From Aldehydirespirator sp965220645 (GTDB lineage Bacteria > Actinomycetota > Acidimicrobiia > Acidimicrobiales > Aldehydirespiratoraceae), in the NCBI GenBank assembly GCA_965220645.1, contig OZ244836.1, positions 496,001 to 560,000 on the forward strand: 64,000 bases of DNA. The letters run 5' to 3'. The notes below the pieces were generated by a model, which saw nothing but the letters and a program-made list of their open reading frames with translations, had not been told where the DNA came from and searched no databases. A program made the translations under genes and the position numbers. Below are positions 26,730 through 34,822 of the stretch, piece after piece (the stretch's first letter is position 1; the number at the start of each line of letters is the position of its first letter).

Positions 26730-27052
26730 ACGAGCTGCCGCAGCGAGGCGAGATCTGGTGGTGCGAGGTCCCTGACAAGCACCGGCGGCCCGTGGTCGTT
26801 GTGACCCGGAACGCCGCGATCGGGGGCGTGCGGCGTGCCGTTGTGGCGCCGTGCAGCACGGTCGACCGCGATCTCATGACGGAGGTGCGCCTCGAACCAA
26901 CCGACGACCCGGTGCGAAGCCCGTGCGTTGTGCAGATGGACTCAGTCTTCAACGCCTCACTGGCCAGCCTGACCTCGTGCCTTGGCCGGCTGAGCGGTCT
27001 CAGGATGCAGCAAGTGTGCGAGGCCCTCGCTGTCGCGATGGACTGCCGCTGA
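26726..27052 (+). CDS. MazF/PemK-type endoribonuclease toxin
   Basis: A 108-residue PemK/MazF-fold protein. RGEIWWCEVPDKHRRPVVVVTRN at the N terminus is the family signature, with later VQMDSVF and a C-terminal helix. It starts with GTG at 26726 within the antitoxin stop codon. MazF toxins cleave mRNA at short sequences and are neutralised by the antitoxin. Stabilisation of the neighbouring patch or phage defence are possible roles. Confidence 0.85.
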   Translation: MNELPQRGEIWWCEVPDKHRRPVVVVTRNAAIGGVRRAVVAPCSTVDRDLMTEVRLEPTDDPVRSPCVVQMDSVFNASLASLTSCLGRLSGLRMQQVCEALAVAMDCR

Positions 27053-27071
27053 CCAGAGCTTCTCTATCGAT

Positions 27072-28559
27072 TCAGGAGGACACTCCGAGTCGGGAAAGCA
27101 TGGCCTGGTGGGCTTGGGCGCCTACGGCCAGCAGGAATGTGTCAAGGGGAAGCATGCCGATGCCCGAACCGTCCTGATCCGGATGGATGACAGCGGCTTC
27201 GGGAGCGACCAAGTAGCTGTGGCCGTGGAACCGAGGGTGACGCTCTGTCAGGGCAGAGAGGCCACTGAGGCTGTGATTCGGTGATGATGCGATCTCGAAC
27301 GCGAGCGGCTGGCGCGGGTCGTCATAGACCAAGTCCACCTCACGATTGCCGTCGCGCCAGTGGTGCAGACGCACCCCAGCGTGGCCGGCAAGCGTGTGCA
27401 GTGATGCGGCCGCCAAGTTCTCACGCAGCGTCCCCTGCTCAACTGGATCGCTCAACGGCGTGAGGCCCCGGTGCAGCGCCGCGTTACGAACTGCGCTGTC
27501 GATGAAGTACAGCTTGCGCCCCCTCCGCTGTATGCCTGACTCGGAAGTCGAGTAGTTCGTGAGCGTGAACACCAGGTAGGCCTGCTCCAGGTACCACAAG
27601 TACCGGTCGAAAGTCGGCTGGGCGATTCCTAGATCCCGGCAGATATTGGTGGGCGAGAGGATGCCGGTGACCTGTCCTGCAAGTACGTACAGCAGCCGTT
27701 CCAGCATCATTGGGCTGTCAACACCGGCTGCCTGCGGGATGTCCTTGTAGATGGCCCGCTCCACCGCATCGCTACGGAGCACCCTCTGCGACTCGAGAAC
27801 GTGATGCTCGAGGTTCTCTGCGCTGTCCTTCGATGACGCCGCTATGGGTCTGAAGAGGAGTTCTGGAAAGCCTCCTTCGAACATGAGGACCGTGCGCAGC
27901 CCTTCGAGACTGGGGTCGGCATGGTCCCGTGCCGCGATGGCGGCCAGGGTGGCGGCGAGCATGTGATGCGCCGTCACCTCTTGTGGGCTTCGGACCAAGT
28001 CAAGGTACTCATCGAGACGACAGGGCATCAGGTGATGCTCCTCCCAGCGGCCCACGCCGCTCTCGTGACGTTGCCTGCGAAGCGCCGTCGTGCTGCTGGA
28101 GGTGGCTGCGATTCGCACCGGCCAACCCTCGTCGTGGAACGTCTTAAGCCACAGGTCCCAGTCCTTGGCGTAGACGATCTCGTCGAGCATCAGGAATAGA
28201 GGGCTCTGTTCATCGGCCCCTGAGCCACGAAGCACTCCCTTCACGAGATCGCCGAGGGCGCCTTCCAGTAGCAGCGGGTGGTCGAGGCGGAGCCACCAGA
28301 TCCGTCCCGGGGCGACGCCGTTGTTGATTAGGTGTCGCGCGGTCTGGTACAGCACTGTCGTCTTGCCAACCCTGCGGGGCCCCAGGATCACTTGGTGCCT
28401 TCGGGGCTCATTGTTGATGAGGCGCTTCCACAGGACGCGCGCCAGGAACCGCTCGTTGGACGGTGCCAGGACGGCTGGCACGGTGCCAGATCGATGCCAG
28501 GGGTTCTGTTCGGCGAATACCCTGTGGTAATCACTGGGCTGTGGCTGCCATTCAACCAT
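27072..28559 (-). CDS. AAA ATPase with C-terminal DUF4143 domain
   Basis: A 495-residue protein. Walker A is GPRRVGKTT (60-68), Walker B LFLMLDEI near residue 125. The C-terminal half has the DUF4143 winged-helix and nuclease-like region, with REVDLVYDD...AFEIASS resembling a PD-(D/E)xK core. This family is common, often mobile, and of uncertain role (sometimes linked to toxin-antitoxin or defence functions). It converges with the MazF gene and has a more AT-rich upstream region than its neighbours. Confidence 0.88.
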   Translation of the reverse strand: MVEWQPQPSDYHRVFAEQNPWHRSGTVPAVLAPSNERFLARVLWKRLINNEPRRHQVILGPRRVGKTTVLYQTARHLINNGVAPGRIWWLRLDHPLLLEGALGDLVKGVLRGSGADEQSPLFLMLDEIVYAKDWDLWLKTFHDEGWPVRIAATSSSTTALRRQRHESGVGRWEEHHLMPCRLDEYLDLVRSPQEVTAHHMLAATLAAIAARDHADPSLEGLRTVLMFEGGFPELLFRPIAASSKDSAENLEHHVLESQRVLRSDAVERAIYKDIPQAAGVDSPMMLERLLYVLAGQVTGILSPTNICRDLGIAQPTFDRYLWYLEQAYLVFTLTNYSTSESGIQRRGRKLYFIDSAVRNAALHRGLTPLSDPVEQGTLRENLAAASLHTLAGHAGVRLHHWRDGNREVDLVYDDPRQPLAFEIASSPNHSLSGLSALTERHPRFHGHSYLVAPEAAVIHPDQDGSGIGMLPLDTFLLAVGAQAHQAMLSRLGVSS

Positions 28560-28594
28560 TTCGCTTGCCTCGTAATATCTGTTATTTGAACAAT

Positions 28595-28624
28595 AGCATA
28601 TCCGTTGTGAATGCTAATAGGCAA
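28595..28624 (-). promoter_or_regulatory. Predicted promoter of the DUF4143 ATPase gene
   Basis: On the minus strand TTGCCT (28624-28619) and TATGCT (28600-28595) are separated by 18 bases. A transcript would carry a leader of about 30 bases with GAGG before the ATG. Confidence 0.45.
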
Positions 28625-28908
28625 ACTACAAATATTCGAGGCCATCCTTGAGGCTTATCGGGATACTCCTTATCCGGAGCTGAAGAAGACCCACCCCATG
28701 GCTCATGTGGGGCGGCCGTTCACGGACTACAAGCCGCCTGCGGCTGCGCCGGTGTGGGCAGTGATCGAGGTGCTGGGGCGATACCACGTGCTGAGGGCGC
28801 CCAGCCACACCGACACCCAGTCCTCGGAGTGCAGCAGCCCGCCCGCTTCCGGCTTCGCCACGGAAGTCAACCTAGAGGCCGAGCGGATAGGCGGCGATGC
28901 GGGAGCGG

Positions 28909-28920
28909 TAGGGTCGGGCC
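28909..28920 (+). promoter_or_regulatory. TAGGGT -10 box of a leaderless VOC gene
   Basis: TAGGGT (28909-28914) lies six bases before the ATG at 28921, and no ribosome site is present. Confidence 0.5.
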
Positions 28921-29286
28921 ATGGCTGAGTTCAGAGTGATCTTTGTCGCCAACGACTATGACGCCACCGTGGGGTTCTTCACTGATGTGATGGGGCTGGA
29001 GGTGGAGCGGTCGTTCGGCGAGATCTTCAGGGGGACCATCCTGCTGGCCGCCGCCGGCCGTATCGAGGTCATTGAGGACGGCGCTGGATGGGACACGCCC
29101 GGAGTGACGGGCGTCTCGGTGTCATGGGAGATAGCCGACGCCGACGCCGAACACGCTCGGCTGGTCTCCGCCGGTGCCACCGTCGTGCGACCGCCGCAGC
29201 TTCAGCCGTGGGGTCACAAGAGCTTCGAAGTGGCTGGCCCCGACGGCTTGAGGATCATCCTCTTCGAAGTGGTGACAGCCCAGTAG
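28921..29286 (+). CDS. VOC-superfamily (glyoxalase-like) protein
   Basis: A 121-residue single VOC domain: FRVIFVANDYDATVGFFTDVMGLEV opens it and FEVAGPDGLRIILFE closes it. Unlike the other four VOC proteins here it lacks the His-rich first strand, so metal binding is doubtful. It is 18 bases upstream of an LLM oxidoreductase and probably co-transcribed with it from a leaderless promoter. Confidence 0.85.
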   Translation: MAEFRVIFVANDYDATVGFFTDVMGLEVERSFGEIFRGTILLAAAGRIEVIEDGAGWDTPGVTGVSVSWEIADADAEHARLVSAGATVVRPPQLQPWGHKSFEVAGPDGLRIILFEVVTAQ

Positions 29287-29304
29287 AGGATGGAGAGTCA
29301 ACCC

Positions 29305-30231
29305 ATGCGATTCGGATTCTGGCCGTCGAGCGCCCACCGGTGGGATCAGATACTGGCAGTGAGCCGGGCCGCGGAGGCCAGCGGCTGGGACGGTCTGTGG
29401 TTGCCCGACCATTTCATGCCGCCCGAGGGGGGCTACGGCCATGAACCGCCCGGCGTAGACCCGGAACTGCTGCCCACCCACGAGTGCTGGACCCTGCTGG
29501 CCGCCCTGGCCGCGGCAGTGCCTCGCGTCCGCCTCGGAGCCATGGTCACCGGCAACACCTACCGCCACCCGGCGGTGCTGGCCAAGCAGGCGGCCACCGT
29601 CGACCACATCAGCGGGGGCCGGCTGGTGCTCGGCCTCGGCGCCGGCTGGCAGGAGAACGAGCACCGCCGCTACGGCCTCGAATTCGGGACCGTGCGTGGC
29701 CGGGCCGACATGCTGGAGGAGGCCTGCGCGGTGATCACCAGCCTGTTCGCCAACGAGCGGACCGACTTCGACGGCGCCCACTACCGCCTCCAGGGCGCGC
29801 CGCTGACCCCGAAGCCGCTGCAGGATCCGCTGCCCATCATGATCGGAGGGCGGGGAGAGCGCCGCACCATCCCGACCATGGTGCGCTGGGGTCACGAATG
29901 GAACGGATGGTGCACCGTCGCCGACATGCGCTACTTCAACGCCCTCATCGACCGGCTCTGTGAGGCAGAGGGCCGGGATCCGGCCACCATCGCCCGCTCC
30001 GCGGCGGTCATCCTGCGCCTGTGCGACTCCGAGGCCGAGGCGGCCCGGCTGCAGGTCGGCGCGTCGGGGCGGCCCGAGCTGGTGGGCACCCCGGCCCAGC
30101 TCGTCGAGCAGGTGGCCGACTACGCGGCGGCCGGCACCGACGAGTTGATCGTCCCCGACTTCAACTTCACGCCCGAAGAGGCCCCCGAGATCGCCGAACG
30201 CTTCATGTCGGAGGTCGTGGCCGCCCTCTGA
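29305..30231 (+). CDS. LLM-class (luciferase-like) oxidoreductase
   Basis: A 308-residue TIM-barrel flavin/F420 enzyme. MRFGFWPS, LWLPDHFMPP, RLGAMVTGNTYRHPAVLAKQAATVDHISGGRLVLGLGAGW and GGRGERRTIPTMVRWGHEWN are family blocks. ATG at 29305 is preferred to 29290 because GGAGAG at 29292-29297 is correctly placed. The family uses F420 or FMN; substrate unknown. Confidence 0.88.
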   Translation: MRFGFWPSSAHRWDQILAVSRAAEASGWDGLWLPDHFMPPEGGYGHEPPGVDPELLPTHECWTLLAALAAAVPRVRLGAMVTGNTYRHPAVLAKQAATVDHISGGRLVLGLGAGWQENEHRRYGLEFGTVRGRADMLEEACAVITSLFANERTDFDGAHYRLQGAPLTPKPLQDPLPIMIGGRGERRTIPTMVRWGHEWNGWCTVADMRYFNALIDRLCEAEGRDPATIARSAAVILRLCDSEAEAARLQVGASGRPELVGTPAQLVEQVADYAAAGTDELIVPDFNFTPEEAPEIAERFMSEVVAAL

Positions 30232-30262
30232 TGCAGGCGGGCTCCTGCGGCAATCGCTGCGC

Positions 30263-30268
30263 TAGCGT
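30263..30268 (+). promoter_or_regulatory. TAGCGT -10-like box upstream of the aminotransferase
   Basis: TAGCGT is placed so that a transcript would start near 30275 and carry a GAGAGGAGAG ribosome site before the ATG at 30302. The inference rests on similarity to the other TAnnnT boxes in the window. Confidence 0.35.
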
Positions 30269-30301
30269 CCGGCGGGGATTCAAGGGCCCGAGAGGAGAGC
30301 G

Positions 30302-31759
30302 ATGACCGAGACCATGTTCGGAGACGGCGTCCCGGCGGTGGTGCAGGAGGCCCCGAGCCGGTTCGACGCCTACGACACCCAGGAACTCTGGCGCAAGGAC
30401 GTGGACCACTACATCCACCCCTTCACCGACTTCGCCGTCTGGAAGGAGGAGGGCGCCCTGGTGATGGCCGAGTCCGAGGGCGCCTACGTCTACGACTCCG
30501 ACGGGAAGCGCTACCTCGACGCCCAGGGCGGTCTGTGGTGCGTGAACGTCGGCTACGGCCGGGCCGAGATCGCCGACGCCATGGCCGGGCAGGCCCGCAA
30601 GCTGGCCTACTACTCGCCGTTCACCAACACCACGTCAGTGCCGGGCGCCACCCTGGCCCACAAGCTGACCTCGTTGGCGCCGGGAGACCTCAACCATGTG
30701 TTCTTCGGGCTGTCGGGGTCGGACGCCAACGACACTGCGGTGAGGATCATCCACTTCTACTTCAACCGTCTCGGCAAACCCGACAAGAAGACCATCATCA
30801 CCCGGGTGAACGGCTACCACGGCTCCAGCTACCTGGCCATGTCGCTGACCGGGGTGGCCTACGACCACATCGGTTTCGACATCATCGGTGAGCCGCTCAT
30901 CACCCGGGTGTCGGGGCCCGACATCTACCGGCGATCCGACGGCATGACGCCCACCGAGTACACCGACCACGTTGTCGCCGAGTTCAGGGCCAAGGTCGAA
31001 GAGCTGGGAGCAGAGAATGTGGCCGCATTCTTCGCCGAGCCGATCATGGGCGCGGGCGGGGTGCTGGTGCCGCCTCCCGGCTACCTCCCCAGGATGCGCG
31101 AAGCCTGCCGGGAGTTCGAGATCCTCTACGTCTCCGACGAGGTGGTCACCGCCTTCGGCCGGCTCGGGCACTTTTTCGCCAGCAAGGACGTGTTCGACAT
31201 CCAGCCCGACATCATCAGCTCCGCCAAGGGGCTCACGTCCGGGTACGCGCCCCTGTCGGCCACCCTGCTGTCCGACGAGATCCACGAAGTGATCTCGGTG
31301 CCACAGGCGCCCGGCGCGGAGTTCGCCCACGGCTACACCTACTCGGGGCACCCGGTGTCGTGCGCGGCCGCGCTGGCCAACATCGAGATCTTCGAGCGTG
31401 AGGACCTGTGCGGACACGTGCGCCGGGTGGGCCCCTACTTCGAGGAGCGCTTGCACACCCTCGGCGATCTGCCGATCGTGGGCGACATCCGCGGCAAGTG
31501 CTTCATGATGTGCCTGGAGAACGTGGCCGACACCGACACCAAGGAGATGTTCCCCCCGGAGGTGGAGATCGGCCGACGAATCTCCGACGCCTGCGACGCC
31601 CGGGGCTTGCTGGTGCGACCCATCGGACGCTTCAACGTGTTGTCGCCGCCGCTGGTGCTGACCACAGACCAGATCGACTGGCTGGTCGACACCCTGCGGG
31701 CTGGCATCGAAGAGGTCATGGCCGGCCTCGAGCGCGAAGGCCTGTGGAGCGGCGGCTGA
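30302..31759 (+). CDS. Class III (omega) aminotransferase
   Basis: A 485-residue PLP-dependent transaminase of the beta-alanine/taurine-pyruvate type. Visible motifs: YLDAQGGLWCVNVGYG, GSDANDTAVRI, VSDEVVTAFGRLG, and SSAKGLTSGYAPL with the PLP lysine at about residue 309. A GAGAGGAGAG ribosome site precedes the ATG. It moves an amino group between an omega-amino acid or amine and pyruvate or 2-oxoglutarate. It converges with an SDR gene across a palindromic repeat. Confidence 0.9.
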   Translation: MTETMFGDGVPAVVQEAPSRFDAYDTQELWRKDVDHYIHPFTDFAVWKEEGALVMAESEGAYVYDSDGKRYLDAQGGLWCVNVGYGRAEIADAMAGQARKLAYYSPFTNTTSVPGATLAHKLTSLAPGDLNHVFFGLSGSDANDTAVRIIHFYFNRLGKPDKKTIITRVNGYHGSSYLAMSLTGVAYDHIGFDIIGEPLITRVSGPDIYRRSDGMTPTEYTDHVVAEFRAKVEELGAENVAAFFAEPIMGAGGVLVPPPGYLPRMREACREFEILYVSDEVVTAFGRLGHFFASKDVFDIQPDIISSAKGLTSGYAPLSATLLSDEIHEVISVPQAPGAEFAHGYTYSGHPVSCAAALANIEIFEREDLCGHVRRVGPYFEERLHTLGDLPIVGDIRGKCFMMCLENVADTDTKEMFPPEVEIGRRISDACDARGLLVRPIGRFNVLSPPLVLTTDQIDWLVDTLRAGIEEVMAGLEREGLWSGG

Positions 31760-31773
31760 GTGCTGCTCAGGCG

Positions 31774-31820
31774 AAATTGACGTAGTTGTCTCCCTATATG
31801 GGGAACAACTACGTCAATTT
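31774..31820. repeat. 47-bp palindromic repeat, family 1, copy 2
   Basis: The same 15-base arms as at 22028 (31774-31788, 31806-31820), again with a 17-base loop, here with TCCC/GGGA inner pairing. It lies between convergent genes, and its last base is part of the SDR stop codon. Confidence 0.95.
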
Positions 31821-32530
31821 CAGGCCCAGGCCTCCAGCCGGCAGGCGACCAGTAGCTCCGACACCGAAGCGGTGTTGGGCAACTGGATGAGGGTGGCTAC
31901 CAGGTCGGCCAAGTCCTCGGGTTGGGTGATGGTCTCGTCGTCGGGGTCCATCATGTCGGTGGCCACCGGTCCGGGGCACAGCGCAGTCACCCGGATGCCG
32001 TCGTCCCAACCGACCTGACGGATCGCGTGAGAGAGGGCCAGCAGGGCGTACTTGGTCATGGAGTAGCCGGGCAGCGCATCGCCCTTGACCCGCTTGGCCG
32101 ACATTGAGGCCAGGTTGATCACCCGGCCCGACCCGGACCGGCGGAGGTACGGGAGGGCCAGGCGGGTGAGCCTCAGCGGCCCCTTCACGTTGACCTCCCA
32201 CATCTCGTCGAGGACTTCCTCGTCCATGCTCTCCAGCCCGGTGCGGTCGACGATGCCAGCGCTGTTGACCAGCACGTCGATCCCGCCGAAGCGTTCGACG
32301 GTCGCCTCCACCCAGCGGCCGGCCGAGTCGGCGTCGGTGGCCTCGTGGTAATGGAGCAGGATCCGGTCGGGATCGATGTCGGGGGCGTTGCCGGCCAGCG
32401 CGTCGAGCCGGCGGGCGCCGAGGCTGAGCCGGTGGCCGTCGGCTGCGAGCCGCTCGGCGATGGCTGCCCCGATGCCCCGGTTGGCCCCCGACACCATCAC
32501 TACCCGGCCGCCCGTGTCTGTCGAACTCAC
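31820..32530 (-). CDS. Short-chain dehydrogenase/reductase
   Basis: A 236-residue SDR: SGANRGIG cofactor loop, NSAG, NLASM and YSMTKYALL active site (Tyr-x3-Lys). TALCPGPVATDM follows as usual. Start ATG at 32530. It is a stand-alone gene. The stop codon TGA uses the outer base of a palindromic repeat. Confidence 0.88.
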   Translation of the reverse strand: MSSTDTGGRVVMVSGANRGIGAAIAERLAADGHRLSLGARRLDALAGNAPDIDPDRILLHYHEATDADSAGRWVEATVERFGGIDVLVNSAGIVDRTGLESMDEEVLDEMWEVNVKGPLRLTRLALPYLRRSGSGRVINLASMSAKRVKGDALPGYSMTKYALLALSHAIRQVGWDDGIRVTALCPGPVATDMMDPDDETITQPEDLADLVATLIQLPNTASVSELLVACRLEAWA

Positions 32531-32640
32531 TGTCGCTCCCGATGGGTTGCCGATGGGGTTGCTGATTGTCGTCGGTGATCGTGCACCGGGCGCACAGCTC
32601 GTAGGACGACGGTCTCGGTGGTGCGCCTCCTGTAGGACCC

Positions 32641-32661
32641 GGCTATCACCTTGTGATAGCC
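32641..32661. promoter_or_regulatory. Perfect 9-bp hairpin between SDR and M1 peptidase genes
   Basis: GGCTATCAC-CTT-GTGATAGCC is a perfect inverted repeat with a three-base loop. It lies 35 bases downstream of the M1 peptidase stop and 111 bases upstream of the SDR start (both minus strand). No T-run follows, so it may be an operator or an atypical terminator. Confidence 0.6.
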
Positions 32662-32695
32662 GTGCATGTAGCGCTCCGTGCCGGTCACTGCGGTG

Positions 32696-34381
32696 TCACG
32701 GTAAGTCGGGGACGGCCTCGTCGAACAGCCAGGACTCGACCAGGTCCACGGCTTCCGGCCCGGCGAACTCGTCGACGATCCCGAGAAACTCCTCGGTGGT
32801 GGCAGTGCTGCCGGCCGACCGTCCGTAGTGGGTTCGCAGGATTTCGAAGAAGGTGTCATCGCCGGCGTGCAGCCGTAGGGCGTGCAAGGTCGCCGCGCCG
32901 CGGAAGTAGACCGAGAAACCGAAGAGATCCTCGATCTCGACGTCTGCCGGCGGCCCAACGCCGGTTGCGGACAGGTGCGAATGAAGCCCGGTCATGCCTT
33001 CATCAAGATCCGCTCCGTAGTGCTCGGTCTCGAACATGAGATGCAAGTAGGTGGCGAAGCCCTCGTTCAGCCAGATCTCGCTCCAGTCTGCGGGTGAGAC
33101 GGAGTCACCCATCCACTGGTGTGCGGCCTCGTGAGCGATGACGTCGGGGCCGATGGTCGCGGGTCCGTGGATCGAGAGCGTCTGGTTCTCGAGCGCGAGG
33201 CCGAGTTGGAACGGCATCACGATCGTCCCGTAGGCATCGAACGGGTAGGGGCCCAGCAAGTCCTCCAGGAAGGCGATCACATCCGGGGTGACTGACAGGG
33301 CCTGCACGATCTCATCCCGAGCGTCGCGGGGCACGTAGTCGCGCCATAGAGGGCCGCCCTCGTAGAGCGGTCCATGATCGATGCGCTCGAAGTCGCCGAC
33401 ATACACCGCGGCCAGGTAGGTGGCCATCGGGTCGTCCATCCGCCAGGTGAAGGTGGTCTTGCCGTCGGTGGTGGTCTCGTCGATGAGGAGCCCGTTGGAG
33501 GCAGCCGTGACGCCCTCCGGCACGATGATCTCGATCTCGTAGGTCGCCTTGTCGGTGGGGTGGTTGTTGGACGGGAACCACGTCATCGAACCCGACGGCT
33601 CACCCAGCGTGTAGATCACGCCGTCCCGATGGAGCCAGCCCATCTTGGAGAACGGCACGCCGGGGTCCGAGACCGGCTCCGGCGAGCCCGAGTAGACGAC
33701 CTCTGCGGTGAACTGCGAGCCCGTTCTGAGCGGGCTCGCAGGCACCACGGTGAGCTCGTGGCCGTAGCGGGAGAACTCGGCTGGGTCCCCGCCGACGGTC
33801 ACAGAGTGGACCTCCAGGCCCAACAGGTCGAGGTTGAACATCTCGAGGTCCTCGGTGGCCTGCGCGCTGATAGACGTCAGCGCCGAGATGGTGTTGGCCG
33901 TCGGGTCGACGTCGAGCTCGATGTCGTAGTGGAGCACGTCGTAGCCGCCGTTGCCGAGGAACGGGTAGAAGCGGTCGCCCAGCCCCTCGGCCTCGGATGG
34001 CGGCGCCGTCGTCGTGGTCGGCACGGCCACCTCAGCGTCGGGCTCGGGCGTCTCGGGCTCGGGCGTCTCCGGCTCGGGCTCCGGTTCGTCGGCTTCGGGA
34101 ATCTCGGGCTCGACCGCACCGGGTTCGGGTGCACCGGGTTTCGGTATCTCGGGCTCGACCGCACCGGGTTCGGGTGCACCGGGTTTCGGTATCTCGGGCT
34201 TGGGTGCGTCGGGCTCGGGGGCATCCGAGGTCTCCGGAGCCGTGGTTGGTGCCGGGGTCGTCGTGGTGACGGCGACCGGAGTAGCCGCCAGGTCCTTGGG
34301 GGCGTCGTCGGCGGCCGTGCCGCCGCAAGCTGCCGCCAGCAGCACTGCGCCAACCGTGATCGACCTCAGTCGAGGAAGCAC
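32696..34381 (-). CDS. Secreted M1-family metallopeptidase lipoprotein
   Basis: A 561-residue protein. A lipoprotein signal ends in LLAAACGG, followed by about 110 residues of Thr-, Pro- and Glu-rich linker. The gluzincin zinc site is HEAAH (His417, Glu418, His421) with Glu440 in WLNEGF, spaced as in M1 aminopeptidases. The exopeptidase GxMEN motif is replaced by LALEN. Start GTG at 34381 has TAGGCT (34394-34389) seven bases upstream, probably leaderless. It likely trims peptides at the cell surface. Confidence 0.9.
   Translation of the reverse strand: MLPRLRSITVGAVLLAAACGGTAADDAPKDLAATPVAVTTTTPAPTTAPETSDAPEPDAPKPEIPKPGAPEPGAVEPEIPKPGAPEPGAVEPEIPEADEPEPEPETPEPETPEPDAEVAVPTTTTAPPSEAEGLGDRFYPFLGNGGYDVLHYDIELDVDPTANTISALTSISAQATEDLEMFNLDLLGLEVHSVTVGGDPAEFSRYGHELTVVPASPLRTGSQFTAEVVYSGSPEPVSDPGVPFSKMGWLHRDGVIYTLGEPSGSMTWFPSNNHPTDKATYEIEIIVPEGVTAASNGLLIDETTTDGKTTFTWRMDDPMATYLAAVYVGDFERIDHGPLYEGGPLWRDYVPRDARDEIVQALSVTPDVIAFLEDLLGPYPFDAYGTIVMPFQLGLALENQTLSIHGPATIGPDVIAHEAAHQWMGDSVSPADWSEIWLNEGFATYLHLMFETEHYGADLDEGMTGLHSHLSATGVGPPADVEIEDLFGFSVYFRGAATLHALRLHAGDDTFFEILRTHYGRSAGSTATTEEFLGIVDEFAGPEAVDLVESWLFDEAVPDLP
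34101..34190. repeat. Two perfect 45-bp tandem repeats inside the peptidase linker
   Basis: Units 34101-34145 and 34146-34190 are identical and a third partial unit follows. Each encodes a 15-residue Pro/Glu/Gly block (IPKPGAPEPGAVEPE) in frame, so copy number changes would lengthen the surface linker without breaking the gene. Confidence 0.95.
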
Positions 34382-34415
34382 TGTGCGCAGCCTACGAGGC
34401 CGAGCGAATGGGCGG

Positions 34416-34811
34416 TCAGGCCTGGCCGGTCTGGCGAAGGAAGGTCAGGCTGTCGAAATAGTCGACCCGGTGCTCGATCAGCCCGCCGGTGATCGTCAGC
34501 CGCATCATGCCCTGGATCTCGATCGGGGTTCCCTCAACTTCGGCCCGCATCACGTAGGCGGCAGCCGCCCGGTCGCCCTCGACCACGATGTCGGCAGTCT
34601 CGTAGGTCAGCCCTGAGAATGTGGCCAGGAAGTCGGCCAGCCGCTCCCGATAAGCAGCCTTGCCACGGCTGGGCGATCCCAGTGCGCTGGTGTGCTGGTT
34701 GACGAAGTCGTCGCTCACGTGCGCGGCCACCGCCTCGGGTTCGCCCGTGGCGAACGCGGCCAGATACGACGCCGCGACGGCCCGTGTGGCTTCGGCCGGG
34801 TCGCGTTCCAC
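34416..34811 (-). CDS. SnoaL-like (NTF2-fold) protein
   Basis: A 131-residue protein of the SnoaL/nuclear-transport-factor-2 fold (VAASYLAAFATGEPEAVAAHVSDDFV; EHRVDYFDSLTFLRQTG). GTG start at 34811. It is downstream of two VOC genes with an 11-base gap and is probably in their operon. The fold can be an isomerase, hydrolase or binding protein; no catalytic residues can be assigned. Confidence 0.83.
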   Translation of the reverse strand: MERDPAEATRAVAASYLAAFATGEPEAVAAHVSDDFVNQHTSALGSPSRGKAAYRERLADFLATFSGLTYETADIVVEGDRAAAAYVMRAEVEGTPIEIQGMMRLTITGGLIEHRVDYFDSLTFLRQTGQA

Positions 34812-34822
34812 CTCGGAGGCGC

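Larger units (their letters stand above)
28560..28920. other. 361-base interval without a supported gene
   Basis: The left 80 bases are AT-rich and carry the ATPase promoter. The middle contains an open frame from 28611 whose residues TPYPELKKTHPMAHVGRPF look protein-like but match no family I know; it may be a gene remnant. The right end holds a copy of the CTAGAGGCCGAG motif (28872-28891) and the promoter of the next gene. Confidence 0.4.

Noticed and set aside
28611..28928. 105-codon frame in the gap after the DUF4143 ATPase
   Set aside because: No ribosome site, no family match and composition that degrades after 50 codons; kept only as a possible remnant.
33374..34492. Plus-strand frame of 372 codons over the M1 peptidase
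   Set aside because: Antisense to HEAAH and NEGF motifs; its Gly/Leu/Arg repeats are the reverse reading of the Pro/Glu linker.
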